From: Zoroaster sp. YZ-2022 | Lineage: Eukaryota > Echinodermata > Asteroidea > Forcipulatida > Zoroasteridae | DNA length: 64,000 bases | Assembly (NCBI GenBank): GCA_029582265.1 | Contig: CM055828.1 | Location: forward strand, 6,245,402-6,309,401 | Direction: 5' to 3' | Made by a program: the position numbers and the translations under genes | The notes under the pieces: model-generated | Seen by the model: only the letters and a program-made list of their open reading frames with translations | What the model was told of the DNA's origin: nothing | The model's database searches: none | Shown: in pieces, positions 10,023-20,955 of the stretch | How positions within the stretch are numbered: the first letter of the stretch is position 1 | Layout of the letters: the number at the start of each line of letters is the position of its first letter

Positions 10023-11960
10023 CGTCTCTGCCACAGACTCACAGATATAAAGAAAGTTACATTGATGTACATATACATATGTCATTTGAAATAGACCTTT
10101 TTTGGGGGGTGACTAAATGCAGAGTACTTAGTTTTTCACTAAAGAAAAATGCGCAAGGGCAAGTAACTTTCGCTGACTCTTCTTCAGGTTATCCAGTGTA
10201 ATGATCATTCCTAATACACAGAACAGGGACTGTTATACATCGCTCAAACTTATTCAGAGCTTTATCCTTAAATCCGCTCTGATCTGGTAAAGCCCAAAGA
10301 GAAACGGACAAAATAATGGAGAAAAAAAAAACACTTAACCATTCTAGGTCAGGACTTTCTTTGTAATATATAGCCTTGCATGTTTAAAACCATGGTGCAC
10401 TGTCAGTATGCCCTGTATATCAGTATGCCCTGTATTTGGACAGAATCCTCTGTGAACTTTGAAACCATTTATTAGTACTTTTTAAACTTTTCTTCACACT
10501 TTGTTTAAACTGTGAGGACAGCAGTATTTCATCAGAGCAGTTCATCAGTTGACTGATTTCCATGTTTGATGGACACTGGGTCGAAGGTCAGAACATCGGA
10601 ATGAATCACTGCACAAAAGAGTTATGCTAACAGGCAGTGAAGTTTCTTTTTTGATTGTGTATATGTGAGAAAAAGACAACCTTTCCAACCTGTGTGGATC
10701 TTATAAAATAACAAATGAATCGTTACAAAAATAGGCTGTTTAAAAATTTATTGGTGGTTTTTTAAGGGGGTTGTCTGATGTGATTTTTTAACTTTACAAC
10801 AAACATATCAACTTTGGTCTGTCACCATTTCACTTTTTCTAAAAGCCACCCACTGATTTATAAATACCCGGAAACCCATTGCATCCGAACTCCGTTATCC
10901 CATTATCCCAAATTTCAAAAGGCCCCTACTTGTATAACTTTGATGTGGTTGTCTATCAGATTGGGTATCAGTTCAGGGGAGCGATTTTGTGGGTGGGTTT
11001 CCTTGTGCTGGATTAGTCTGTTCATGGATCACTTACATAGTGGTTTTATGATATCCATTGCTATCGGGTGTCATTGTTGCTCACAGATATCCAGAAGGTA
11101 TAGTTATGCACAGATTTTAGAGTACTGCCAAAACTGGGTTCTGCTGCAAGTTTGATTTCTGATTTGAGTTAACCATTTTTTTAAGTATTACTTTGACGCC
11201 TAAGGATCACACACAATGCAACTTTTGTATACAATGATTACAATTAATACGTTTTCAGTTTATTTCAATATATCATAACTTTCTTAACACTAAACAAAGA
11301 ACTAGCGACATCAGTGCCCAATATTATCAATACATCCAAAACCCATGTCAGGGTTTTCATCAAAAGCTTAACCTCTAGTTATATTTGCAAAGGTGTTTTA
11401 GCCCTGGGGGGGGGGAGACTTCATCTGCACTTTTCCCCAGAAACGAAATAATCAATCACAATAACTCCACTATTGAGCAACCCCATCATCAAATAATGTG
11501 TTCCTATTGTCACCATCATTGCAACATGCAAGGTCATATACCATTTGCCTTCCCAGGGGGGATATTGTTTACCCCTGGTATAGGTATGTTTTTCTTGATG
11601 GGGTAGCTAATGCAGCAATAAATCAACATTGAATAGGAAGCATTACCTGATATACACAACAACAACAACAAGTGTTCACACACACCCAGCTCCCCTGTGG
11701 TAAGGATTTGGATGTTGGCTGTAGTGTGCCAATTAACTGCCGTTTTGCTCTGCCAAATCACTCTGCTCTTCTCACAATTCAGTATTTAAATATCATACAA
11801 AAGGTTGTGTACTCGCATTTTTCTGTAAAAAGTAAACAATTTTCTCTCCAAGAAAAAAAAAAATCATTAGGGAAGTAACATCTTATAAAATCATGTATGT
11901 CGGTACAAATTTTTATTTTTTTCCCCTATGCTATCATTGTATATTGTTTGTATTCATGTT
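10023..11960. other. Non-coding, nothing recognised
   Basis: Intronic or 5' sequence with no supported gene or repeat. A G run lies at about 11405-11414 and a CAA run near 11657-11670. Confidence 0.5.
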
Positions 11961-11964
11961 TTTT

Positions 11965-12033
11965 CTTTGTTTCCGCGCCTTGAGCGCCCAGCAGGGTGGA
12001 TATGTGCGCGCTAAAAATCTTTATTATTATTAT
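11965..12033 (+). repeat. SINE/LINE 3'-tail fragment
   Basis: CCTTGAGCGCCCAGCAGG leads to ATATGTGCGCGCTA and a TTATTATTATTAT tail. It is the same type of 3' end as the SINE at 22191-22540, without the tRNA-like head. Confidence 0.65.
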
Positions 12034-12756
12034 CTTTGATTTATTTTTCCTCAAAATTTTAACAAGAGGAATTTGCCGCGAACAGAAGTTATTCTGACTT
12101 GAGAGAGAGAGAGAGGGGGGAACAATTGTTTTTGTAGTTATTGGTTTGTGAAGTGGCTCAACGTTTCATCAATTCTTTTCTTGTTTGAAAGGGGTTCACC
12201 GTTGAGGGTTTTTTTTTGCTTGTATGGGTGTGAGTCGCCCCCGAGGAGGACGATTCTATTGACTAGTGAGATCTTGTCACCACAGTGGGCAAGCAGTATG
12301 GGCCCAGGCATTGGGAGGACTTTGTGTGTTATCCTGGTTTCTTAAGGTTGTTTCTGTCGGGATGTTTGGAGGATGTATCATCATTAAAATGGAATTGTCA
12401 GACAACCTGATAGAAAAAAACCAAAAGAAAAAGATGGACAGGCTGAGAACAAACAGGATGAATCACATGAGTGTGAGGGATCATGTTTGCCAAATAGAGT
12501 TGATACATATGTGTTTAGATGCAAAACTAGAAATGTTCAGGTCATGGTTGATTTGGTTGGTTCATGGTTGGTTTGGTAGGGATAATGATGCAAGAATTAT
12601 TGCACTTCTACACAGAATGTTTGTCAAAGGGCCCGATGTAACACCTATAGATCTCTCCCGCAGTTATGTCAAATACTTACCATAATAGAAATGTGTAAGT
12701 GAAATGTAAGCTTATTCATAACGCATTCTAATGTTACCTTTTCGGCTCTATTGCAG
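12034..12756. other. Intron sequence upstream of the large NAV exon
   Basis: Contains a GA run near 12101-12115. An open frame at 12266-12685 has no splice boundaries or recognisable domains. The last 25 bases form the acceptor of the large exon. Confidence 0.55.
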
Positions 12757-14673
12757 TATTGATGACAGCAGCTCCATCAGCAGTGGGATAAGTGACACCA
12801 TCGCTGAGATCAGCACCGACGATAACATCACTGGCTCTTCCGTCAGCTGCTCTTCCTCCCAGGCATCTTGCAATCTCCTCAGCAGGGAAGGAATCAAACG
12901 AGGGCGCGCTTCGCCTGATGACAGCCGCTCGCCGGGTAGCTCGGCGCGCAACTCTTGTGAATCGGGTAAGAACTTGGAGATCTTCAGTGAGGGAGGAATC
13001 CCGATTGACTGTGGAAAATCATCACCGCAAAGGCGGACCTTAGAAGATGTCAGACGGAAAAACGGTGAGAATTCGCCACGGAGGAGTGCTTTGAATAAGA
13101 GCATCTTGAAGGAAGCGACATCTGGCCAGTCTTCACCGAAGCGCAACGGCAGTGGGAAGAACGGGAAAGGGAGTAAGAACGACCAGACAAAGAGCAGGAA
13201 ATCCAAGGGAGAGGGAAGCAAGTCAGACATAGAGAAAGGACAGAGCACAATGAGTGGTTACCCAGAGAGGGGGACTTTAACGTCCCCGACTGGGCGATCC
13301 AGCATCCAACCACCCCCGCCGAGTTGGCAGCGCAGCCTGGATCGCATTCAGGTACGCCAGCAACAGGCTGCTCGTCAAACAGATCCAAGCCTCTCCCCGA
13401 GTTTGCCGCGATCAAGAACTGGAGGTATGAAGTACGAGAATGGCACAGGGACTCTCGATCGAAAAAACGGGTCCCGGTTGAGTCCGAGAAGTAATGAAGA
13501 ACAATTAAGTCCGAATGGGCAAGATTCCAGAAAGGCAGCGGGACGATCGCCGGGTATGCAAGGTTTTGGGTTTCGCCGACCAGGAGCTCCGGCTTCTTCC
13601 AGTACATCTGCTTCCATCCCAACTGGAGCTAAGACATCAATTACAACCTCAAAGTCCGCTAATTTTAGATACCCAGGTGGTAGCGGGAAAGGTGGAAGGA
13701 TGAGCGGATCACTCAGCGGGTCGGAGTCGGCGCCAGAGAGAGGCGGGAGCATAAGGATGAAGGATGGGCAACGGTCAAGTCAGAGACCGGGTCAGAAGTT
13801 GGGACAGAAGATCAGTCCGACATCCCCTCCAGGGGGGAATGCGAAAGCAGATTTAAATGCAAATACCGATGTGAGAATGAACCATAAAAATCAGGAAAAG
13901 ATGGCGGTGGGACAGCTCTCCCCAACAGGGTCCGAATCGGGGAAGTCCAAGCTCGGTGGCAGCAAGGCTAGTTTATCCTCGACGCCCTCCATCAAGCAGC
14001 TGTTTGGTCGGAAACCGGAGGGTGTCAAGAGTACAGGGAGCAAGTCCCAGGATACCATCATCTCCAACCCTCACGCCACATTGGCAAAACATGGAACATC
14101 ACCTCCTCGCCATCCGCCAGTGTCCACACAGTCTCAGTTCTCAGCCGCAATGAGCACATCTCGACGAGCTTCCACTAACATGGCATCAGATCTGTCCTTG
14201 TCCAAAACCCCATATTCTGATTCCTTACGCTACAGTGGTTACATGAGTGATAGTTATGCTGGTGCGCGCGATAGTGGTTTAGGTTCATTGCATGCCGGGA
14301 TGGCAGGTCCGTACGCCCGCGCCAACATGCACCCCAGCTCCCTCTTGACGCTGAACAGGTCCGAGAGTGGCAGCATGGAATCATTGGATTCAAACAACTC
14401 CAGCTCAATGTCCATGACGAGCCGTGCCACGAGCGAACGCTACGGCCTGACCTCACCATCTTCCAACGGACCATCTCCACATCACGTCAGTAGAGGGCAG
14501 CCTGACAAGATGCTGAGTATATCCCTCGCCGGGAAGGATGCGGAGGAGACGGCATGGTTACGTGCCAACGGGTACCCTAGCACAGTGGACGGGGCTCCAC
14601 CACTGTCACCGGCGAGTTCAACAGCTTCACAGCCAGTTGGGCAATTCTTTGCTATCCCTGGCATGGGTCACAG
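12757..14673 (+). CDS. NAV: Neuron navigator (NAV2/3-like, unc-53 family), large Ser-rich internal exon
   Basis: This is an internal exon of 1917 nt (1 base, 638 codons, 2 bases). It starts after a pyrimidine-rich acceptor ending TATTGCAG and ends at donor AG|GTAAGA; both introns are phase 2. The ATG at 12731 lies in the upstream intron and is not the start. The product is a low-complexity Ser/Gly/Pro/Lys-rich stretch. It opens with an acidic Ser segment (DDSSSISSGISDTIAEISTD), followed by many SP sites, a Lys-rich block near 13130-13250, SLPRSRTGGMKYENG near 13395, TPSIKQLFGRK near 13985 and YSGYMSDSYAGARDSG near 14230. This layout and several motifs match the disordered middle of NAV proteins, which in animals are microtubule-associated proteins acting in axon guidance and cell migration. 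I see no canonical SxIP EB-binding motif in this exon. Family assignment rests on this exon read together with the next two; the family is fairly sure, the paralogue is not. Confidence 0.88.
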
Positions 14674-15610
14674 GTAAGATGAAATACATTAATAATATGG
14701 TCTTTACATAAACATGAAGCAAAATCAGTGGTTAAGCTTAGCTCAGACAGCCAGTATATTCTCTGCAAATTTCTTGACCCCACCCCCCAACTCTGCTTTC
14801 TTTTGAAGTATGAACTAGGGCTGTCATCTCCCTGCCCACTTTGCAGGTGTCAGTTGTTGACATGTTCATTTTATAGTTATAAAGTTTAAAATTAAATTGC
14901 AGCATTTATGTCTTGCTCTTTTTGATGACTTCTACTTGATCTTAAACCAAGAACAAGAAACCTTTACAAAAAAGTGCTGTATAAATGCTATCTATCTATC
15001 ACACTGCTGATTCATTTTAACTTGAATTTCTTGAGACTCGTATAATAAAACTTGCACATTGCTCTAACGGTAACCAAAACAGTAACAGTTCCTGTGAAGT
15101 TTTTCATTCATCATAATATTTCCAATCCAGTGTTCTTGTTCCCTGGCTCTCACACCAGACTAACCTCTTTCAGCTGCCCTAGTCACACCCGCCTGATCGA
15201 ACTAAGTCCTCCCTTGCTTCAGCGTATTTCCACGTGGCGCTTAGAGCGTCAAAGAAACCGTCCATGGCACCGTTATCGGTCGTGAGTGTTGGCATCTAAG
15301 CATGTACGTCACACAGCATGATGAACATTAAATACATGACTGCCTTCTTGCATTGGCCGATCAAGACCTTTCAGTTCAGGAAGGGATTAATAATTGGGTG
15401 GCATTGACTTGGACTTTTATTTCGCCTGCAATTTTTTTTTTTACTAGTGCTAAAGAATGCTGCATGTTATAGGGCAATAGAATGTTTTTGAAATCTTGCA
15501 AATCTTGAATCAAAGCTAAACATTTATAGGGAAAAATATTTTTAAAAGTCTATTTTTTTTGCATGCTTCATGGCCTTATTCACTAACTTCATTTTATGTT
15601 CCCGTCACAG
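14674..15610 (+). other. NAV intron, 937 nt, phase 2
   Basis: The intron runs from GTAAGA to CACAG. It is AT-rich and has no open frame worth keeping. Around 14960-15000 there is a short tail (AAGTGCTGTATAAATGC followed by a run of ATCT) resembling the 3' ends of CR1/L2-type LINEs or SINEs. A long T run lies near 15430. Confidence 0.8.
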
Positions 15611-15824
15611 CAACAACTCGGCCATGGTACGTTCCAACAGCATGTCGGCGAGTGCCTACACCCAACCACCCTACTCGAACCCCCGGATGCGCAACAATAG
15701 TGTGTCACTAGACGAACGACAGAGGGCAGCATTGAGCATGGGGACATTCTGTCGCGAGCAGGACGGCGAGATGCACGGCTCCGCCTTGTCGCTGGTGTCT
15801 CAGGGTTCATCACTGTATTCCATG
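15611..15824 (+). CDS. NAV: Neuron navigator (NAV2/3-like), second visible exon
   Basis: This is a 214-nt exon (1 base plus 71 codons) between acceptor CCCGTCACAG and donor ATG|GTATGT. Its first base completes an AGC Ser codon left open by the previous exon, so phase 2 matches phase 2, and it ends in phase 0. The peptide contains NPRMRNNSVSLDER, then ALSMGTFCREQDGEMHGS, then ALSLVSQGSSLYSM. The last part corresponds to the conserved HGS-x-LSLVS-x-x-SS-x-YS block that precedes the first coiled coil in vertebrate NAV1-3, and it is one of the two best family identifiers in the window. The region is Ser-rich and probably disordered. The ATG near 15570 that would lengthen the frame is in the intron. 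Confidence 0.9.
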
Positions 15825-16240
15825 GTATGTTAACATTTTCATGACAAATGCAGGCCTGTGATCTCTCAAGATTTTTCCTGATTTCAGGATTTTTTTTACA
15901 AATCTCCTTTTGCATCAACATTTTATTTAAAGAAGAGAAGTAGCCACCAAGGAAAGAAAGAAGTAGCCTGTATTGTGTACAAACCTCTAGTTTCTTGTTT
16001 ATGGGGATGTGGAGAGCCTGTAAAATTAAACATCCAGGAGGTTCAGGGGGCATTGTCCTCTAGACCAAAGGGAGACCCAGGTCTGCTACCCGTTTTTCAG
16101 AATTTTTGGCTTTTGTCAAAACACACATCCCTGCATATGAAATTGTTAGGACTATTCAAAAGAACGTGATGTTTGCCTCAGTGGTTCTTTCCATAGTTAT
16201 TGTTATTCAAGGTCGACCTTTTTTTTTTTACCATTTCCAG
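15825..16240 (+). other. NAV intron, 416 nt, phase 0, mostly a hAT-like MITE
   Basis: The intron runs from GTATGT to CATTTCCAG. About two thirds of it is the dispersed element listed at 15851-16135; the rest is AT-rich spacer with a T-run polypyrimidine tract before the acceptor. Confidence 0.8.
15851..16135 (+). mobile_element. hAT-like MITE family B, copy 1
   Basis: Starts CAGGCCTGTGATCTCTCAAG and continues through AGTAGCCACCAAGGAAAG and ACATCCAGGAGGTTCAGG. The ends are roughly inverted (CAGG...CCTG). Further copies lie at 46913-47215 and 59118-59375, all in the same orientation. Confidence 0.8.
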
Positions 16241-16336
16241 TCGGAAGACAAAGCCATAGAGATCCGTCGCCTGAAACGAGAGCTAGACAGAGAACAAGAG
16301 AGAGTCGGCAACCTGTCCAATCAGCTCCACACAAAC
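16241..16336 (+). CDS. NAV: Neuron navigator (NAV2/3-like), start of coiled coil exon
   Basis: This 96-nt exon encodes exactly 32 codons, phase 0 at both ends, between acceptor TTTCCAG and donor AAC|GTAAGT. The peptide begins SEDKAIEIRRLKRELDREQ and ends NLSNQLHTN. It has the spacing of an amphipathic coiled coil and aligns by eye with the first coiled-coil start of vertebrate NAV proteins (an EIRKLRRELD-like core, then a QL-x-x-N ending). In the family the next residues are a conserved AH-x-VAAFEQSL-type segment; I looked for it downstream on the + strand and did not find it in the window. The downstream intron therefore seems to exceed 47 kb. Coiled-coil exons of NAV support oligomerisation and cytoskeletal binding; that is family knowledge, not shown here. 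Confidence 0.9.
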
Positions 16337-16375
16337 GTAAGTCCAATTCTTTCTGTTCTGTAGACATCTTGGTTT

Positions 16376-17400
16376 TCTTCTACACAAGTCTATGGGGATC
16401 ATAGTGAGGCTTGTGTCTAAAATGGACTGGTGCCCCTTCAGAATGGTTTTCTTTTAATGATGATTTATGATAAGCAGTCCGGAAACCAGTCAAAATGGAC
16501 TCAGGATGACAAGGGTGTAGCAATAGCACATATGACACGGTATCCACCAACCCAGAAATGTAAAAACTGGGTAGATATGTGACTGGCTCTAGCAAAACCC
16601 TAAACTTGGACCCAATTTTCAAAAGTGACCTTCCAAATTTATCGTGAAAAATAACAATGTTCCCAACAACGTTTCAGGATTGTTCTTTTTCCAACAGAAT
16701 CTAGAGAAAATGCTCTATATGGTGACATGAAAGCTGGTCCCTCAAACTGGTCCCTGGGGTCAGTTTTTTACCTTTTCATGGCTGTTACGCATTATGGTAA
16801 ATGCCGAGAAGTTTCGGGTTTTGCCACATATATAACTGCACTCTTTATTATCTAAATATGGATCAATGATCTGGCCATTGAACATCTATTTCAAGTGGTG
16901 GTGATAGATCTCTCTCCTTAATTTTGAAACAAACCTGCAAAGAATTTAGGGTTGGGGAAGAAGGCGGAATGGACATTTATTTATCAAAAGCCCATAATTG
17001 CATCTTAAATTAGGCATGTTGTGGTTGATCTGGGCGTTTTGCACATTGGAATATTTGCAAACTTTCCGTGCAAAGCAACCAATTCTTGATGTACAGAGGG
17101 CAATTTTGATGGACGGAATATTATTAGTTCTGGTTCGTTTCAGTGGAATAAATATTTTGTGAAAACTCTAAAGTGTTTGTGATAATGGATGTGAATTTGT
17201 TGATTGAAAATTGATGGAAAGACAATGGAGTTGAAAGAGGAATGGAAAAAAGTAGAGAGAGACATAGATTTGCAAGGAAAGAGTGTGATGACTCGAAAAC
17301 AAACGGGCAGAACAACAAGGAAGATTTCACAGATGAGAAGATTCATGAAAACAGGAGTCAGCAAGCGGAGAACCTCCACACCATCTCAGGAGGTAATCTT
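16376..17400. repeat. Low-copy dispersed repeats and a purine-rich stretch
   Basis: 16376-16480 resembles 34525-34615 (shared CTTGTGTCTAAAATG/CTGGTGCC-type blocks). 16577-16622 matches 53155-53200 almost exactly, including CAAAACCCTAAACTTGGACC. 17200-17400 is purine-rich and open in two frames but lacks an acceptor. Confidence 0.6.
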
Positions 17401-18059
17401 TAATTTGACATCAGTGAAGCAGTATAGCGCCCTCTATCCATGGATAAACCAGTTCCCTATTATTTATTGGGAAGTAGAATGCTGCCCTCTATTCTTTTTA
17501 CTTACTGGAGGTATTTTATTTCTTGGTGGATATGTTTTTTCTAGAGTTTTGCTGTACTCTGTTGGCAATTTTTCTTGTATTGATTTGGATGCAATATGAA
17601 CCTTCAGAAATATGATATCTTCCAGATTTTGTTTCTTCAACTGGTCACTTCATGAAAAACAATTCTTACAATTGTGTCTCATATTTCGAGGAGTTTTGTT
17701 TGATAAACGAGCATCGTTATGCCAGTTCCCTTGTATGAAAGATCCAGAATCACACCTCATGATTTACAGCATTTATCTGTCGTTTAAAGTCTACATTCTC
17801 TAGATTAATTTAAAGCGTTGATGAGCTCTTCAGTTCATTGCTGGGTTATCACCCATCCAAATCAAACTGAAATACAGCAGTTATTTTGTGTCAACATTGT
17901 ATTGTCTCAAGTATCCAAACCAGAACCATGAGGTACATATATACAAATATGATGCTTGTTATTCTTAATTCTGCTTGAAATCCCCCCCCAAAAAAAAAAA
18001 AAATTCTAACTTAAACAATAAACAAGAATTTCATTAAGCAATTAGCACAGCACCATGTA

Positions 18060-18620
18060 ATCTCATTGTCATATTATGCAATATTAAATCCTCCAGGCTT
18101 TAAGTGCTGGGCTTAGCCTGGGACGTGTATCTATGGATTGGTTCCTTAATGAGGGCAGGTGTGTGGCTTAATTAATGGCAGAGACGGCATTAATAAATCA
18201 GACAAAAATATCAGATAAGAACCATTACTCATACTATGAGGCGTACGATGAATAATTGCCCGTAGATGCGTATGGAATAATGCAGACTGGCCCGTAGCCG
18301 CCGAGGGCTTCCAAATTCACCTGCGGCACTTGTAGACTTGGAGAGAAAGTACTGCACCAATTGCGCAGCGTTCACCAGTTGTGTTCAAGCAGTATTTTTT
18401 GTTTTGTTTCTTTGTTTGCATAGGGATTTGATCAAACAATGGCCTACTTTATTCTCCAGTCATGTTTTTGTAGTATAGGTTTTTCCTATTGCGTGGAGAG
18501 TTGATCAAACAGTCGAGGCATACTGCGTTCTTCATTTGTGTTCATGCATTTTATTTTTTTCCCCTTCTTTCCCATGATCAAACAAAAGCCTACAAGTGGT
18601 AACACGGCATTCTATTCGTC
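18060..18620. other. Non-repetitive block, possible regulatory sequence
   Basis: Contains TTAATTAATGGCAGAG, GGCATTAATAAATCAG and CAGATAAGAACC (homeodomain- and GATA-like sites) within about 70 bases, then three GATCAAAC(A) motifs spaced 65-75 bases apart. No gene is seen. A regulatory role is inference only. Confidence 0.3.
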
Positions 18621-19180
18621 ACTTCGTGATTTCTCATAAAAGCAGTCCTCAGTAAATCTTGACATCTGCATTCGTGACTAGAATAAGTATTTTCATTTTA
18701 TCTTTCAGGAACACACAACCCATTAAAACAACGATCACAGAAATTGATTATCACTAATGATTTTTTATTTTATTTTATTTTTTTTATAATCTACTGCATA
18801 ATCTTTAATTATAGATCTTTTGGCTAATGCGTTTCTCCTCTGAATCCACAAGGTTTGTTTCTTGTTTCTCTCAGACGGGCGAATCTGCCGCACCCGGACA
18901 AATTAATTTCACACATGACATATCAGAATCCATCTATCAGATTATGAGACGGGACGCTGAGCCCCGCACTTTTTCCTGTCTAATTGGTACAGTTGGTTCG
19001 CATTTAATTTAAGTCATTTGATCATACATAACAGACTATTGAGATACGAGGGTAGTATTGGCTGGGTTTGTTATTGTGCCGCTCATTTCCAAGAATTTTT
19101 TTTTTATTAGTGACTCGTCCGGAAGAATTACAAGGAACAAAGACAGTTCAGCTATCTGCTGTGTTGTTTATAGGTAATAC

Positions 19181-20568
19181 TGGCTTCTATGAATATGTTT
19201 ACTCTATTTGAATCAAGGCAAGGTACAACATTGGTAATGTTGGCCAAACTGCTTCTATGAGTATGCTTACTCTCTTTGAATCAAGGGAAGGTACAGCATT
19301 GGTAACGTTGGCAAAACTGCTTCTATGAGTATGCTTACTCTCTTTGAATCAAGGGAAGGTACAGCATTGGTAACATTGGCAAAACTGCTTCTATGAGTAT
19401 GCTTACTCTCTTTGAATCAAGGGAAGGTGCAGCATTGGTTATGTTGGCAACCTGCTTCTATGAGTATGCTTACTCTCTTTGAATCAAGGGAAGGTGCAGC
19501 ATTGGTAACGTTGGCAAAACTGCTTCTATGAGTATGCTTACTCTCTTTGAATCAAGGGAAGGTACAGCATTGGTAATGTTGGCAAAACTGCTTCAATGAG
19601 TATGCTTACTCTCTTTGAATCAAGGGAAGGTACAGCATTGGTAACGTTGGCAAAACTGCTTCTATGAGTATGCTTACTCTCTTTGAATCAAGGGAAGGTG
19701 CAGCATTGGTAACGTTGGCCAAACTGCTTCTATGAGTATGCTTACTCTCTTTGAATCAAGGGAAGGTGCAGCATTGGTAACGTTGGCAAAACTGCTTCTA
19801 TGAGTATGCTTACTCTCTTTGAATCAAGGGAAGGTGCAGCATTGGTAACGTTGGCAAAACTGCTTCTATGAGTATGCTTACTCTCTTTGAATCAAGGGAA
19901 GGTACAGCATTGGTAATGTTGGCAAAACTGCTTCTATGAGTATGCTTACTCTCTTTGAATCAAGGGAAGGTGCAGCATTGGTAATATGGCAAAACTGCTT
20001 CTCTGCGTATGCTTACTCTCTTTGAATCAAGGGAAGGTACAGCATTGGTAATGTTGGCAAACTGCTTCTATGAGTATGCTTACTCTCTTTGAATCAAGGG
20101 AAGGTACAGCATTGGTAATGTTGGCAAACTGCTTCTATGAGTATGCTTACTCTCTTTGAATCAAGGGAAGGTGCAGCATTGGTAACGTTGGTAAACTGCT
20201 TCTATGGTATGCATACTCTCTTTGAATCAAGGAAGGTACAGCATTGGTAATGTTGGCAAACTGCTTCTATGAGTATGCTTACTCTCTTTGAATCAAGGGA
20301 AGGTACAGCATTGGTAATGTTGGCAAAACTGCTTCTATGAGTATGCTTACTCTCTTTGAATCAAGGGAAGGTACAGCATTGGTAATGTTGGCAAACTGCT
20401 TCTATGAGTATGCTTACTCTCTTTGAATCAAGGGAAGGTACAGCATTGGTAATGTTGGCAAAACTGCTTCTATGAGTATGCTTACTCTCTTTGAATCAAG
20501 GGAAGGTACAGCATTGGTAATGTTGGCAAAACTGCTTCTATGAGTATGCTTACTCTCTTTGAATCAAG
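19181..20568 (-). repeat. 68-bp satellite array 1, about 20 units
   Basis: A head-to-tail array with unit starting CTGCTTCTATGAGTATGCTT and continuing through ACTCTCTTTGAATCAAGGG, AAGGTACAGCATTGGTAA and TGTTGGCAAAA. Units differ at few positions (for example GTACAG/GTGCAG, AATGTT/AACGTT). The right side runs directly into a family D element body. Confidence 0.95.
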
Positions 20569-20955
20569 ATATACATTAAACAAGCATCTTGTGAAAGTTT
20601 CAGCTCAATGGGGCATTCTATTACAAGTCGTGAAAAAAAGTGTGAAAAAAAGCATTCACAATTTTGACAGAAAACATGTGCACATTTGTTGTGTTGTTTT
20701 CTGAAATGAGAACACTTCACACAGAATAATTGTCAGGATGATTGGAACCTTCAAATCTTTAACTCAAGTTAGCTTTAGAATAATAAATTGGTAATTTTGT
20801 AATCGGGTAATTACCTGAAAATAATTGGGTAATTACCTGAAAATAATTGGGTAATTACCTGAAAATAATCAGGTAATTACCTGAAAATAATCGGGTAATT
20901 ACCTGAAAATAATCAGGTAATTACCTGAAATTTGTAGCTTCCCTTTATATTAATC
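20569..20955 (-). mobile_element. Family D MITE body attached to satellite array 1
   Basis: After the last satellite unit the sequence reads TTGTGAAAGTTTCAGCTCAA and so on, as in other family D copies, and ends near GTAGCTTCCCTTTATA. Its far end contains the 22-bp array at 20797-20935. Confidence 0.65.
20797..20935 (+). repeat. 22-bp tandem array of GGTAATTACC palindromes, about 6 units
   Basis: Unit is GGGTAATTACCTGAAAATAATT with variants TCGGG, TTGGG and TCAGG. Each unit contains the palindrome GGTAATTACC, and in the CAGG variants the longer CAGGTAATTACCTG. Confidence 0.93.

Noticed and set aside
12731..12756. ATG at 12731 as start of the large frame
   Set aside because: It lies inside the polypyrimidine/acceptor region (ending TTGCAG); conserved NAV-like sequence starts only after the splice site.
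12748..14664. Long open frames on the - strand and in other + frames under the large exon
   Set aside because: They are shadows of GC-richer coding sequence, with no domains.
17204..17599. Basic open frame ending at a GAG|GTAATC donor-like site as the next NAV exon
   Set aside because: No acceptor precedes it, two frames are open because the stretch is purine-rich, and the peptide does not resemble the expected coiled-coil continuation.
19181..20568. CRISPR-like array of 68-bp units
   Set aside because: The repeats are contiguous with no variable spacers, the host is an animal genome, and the units derive from a MITE end.
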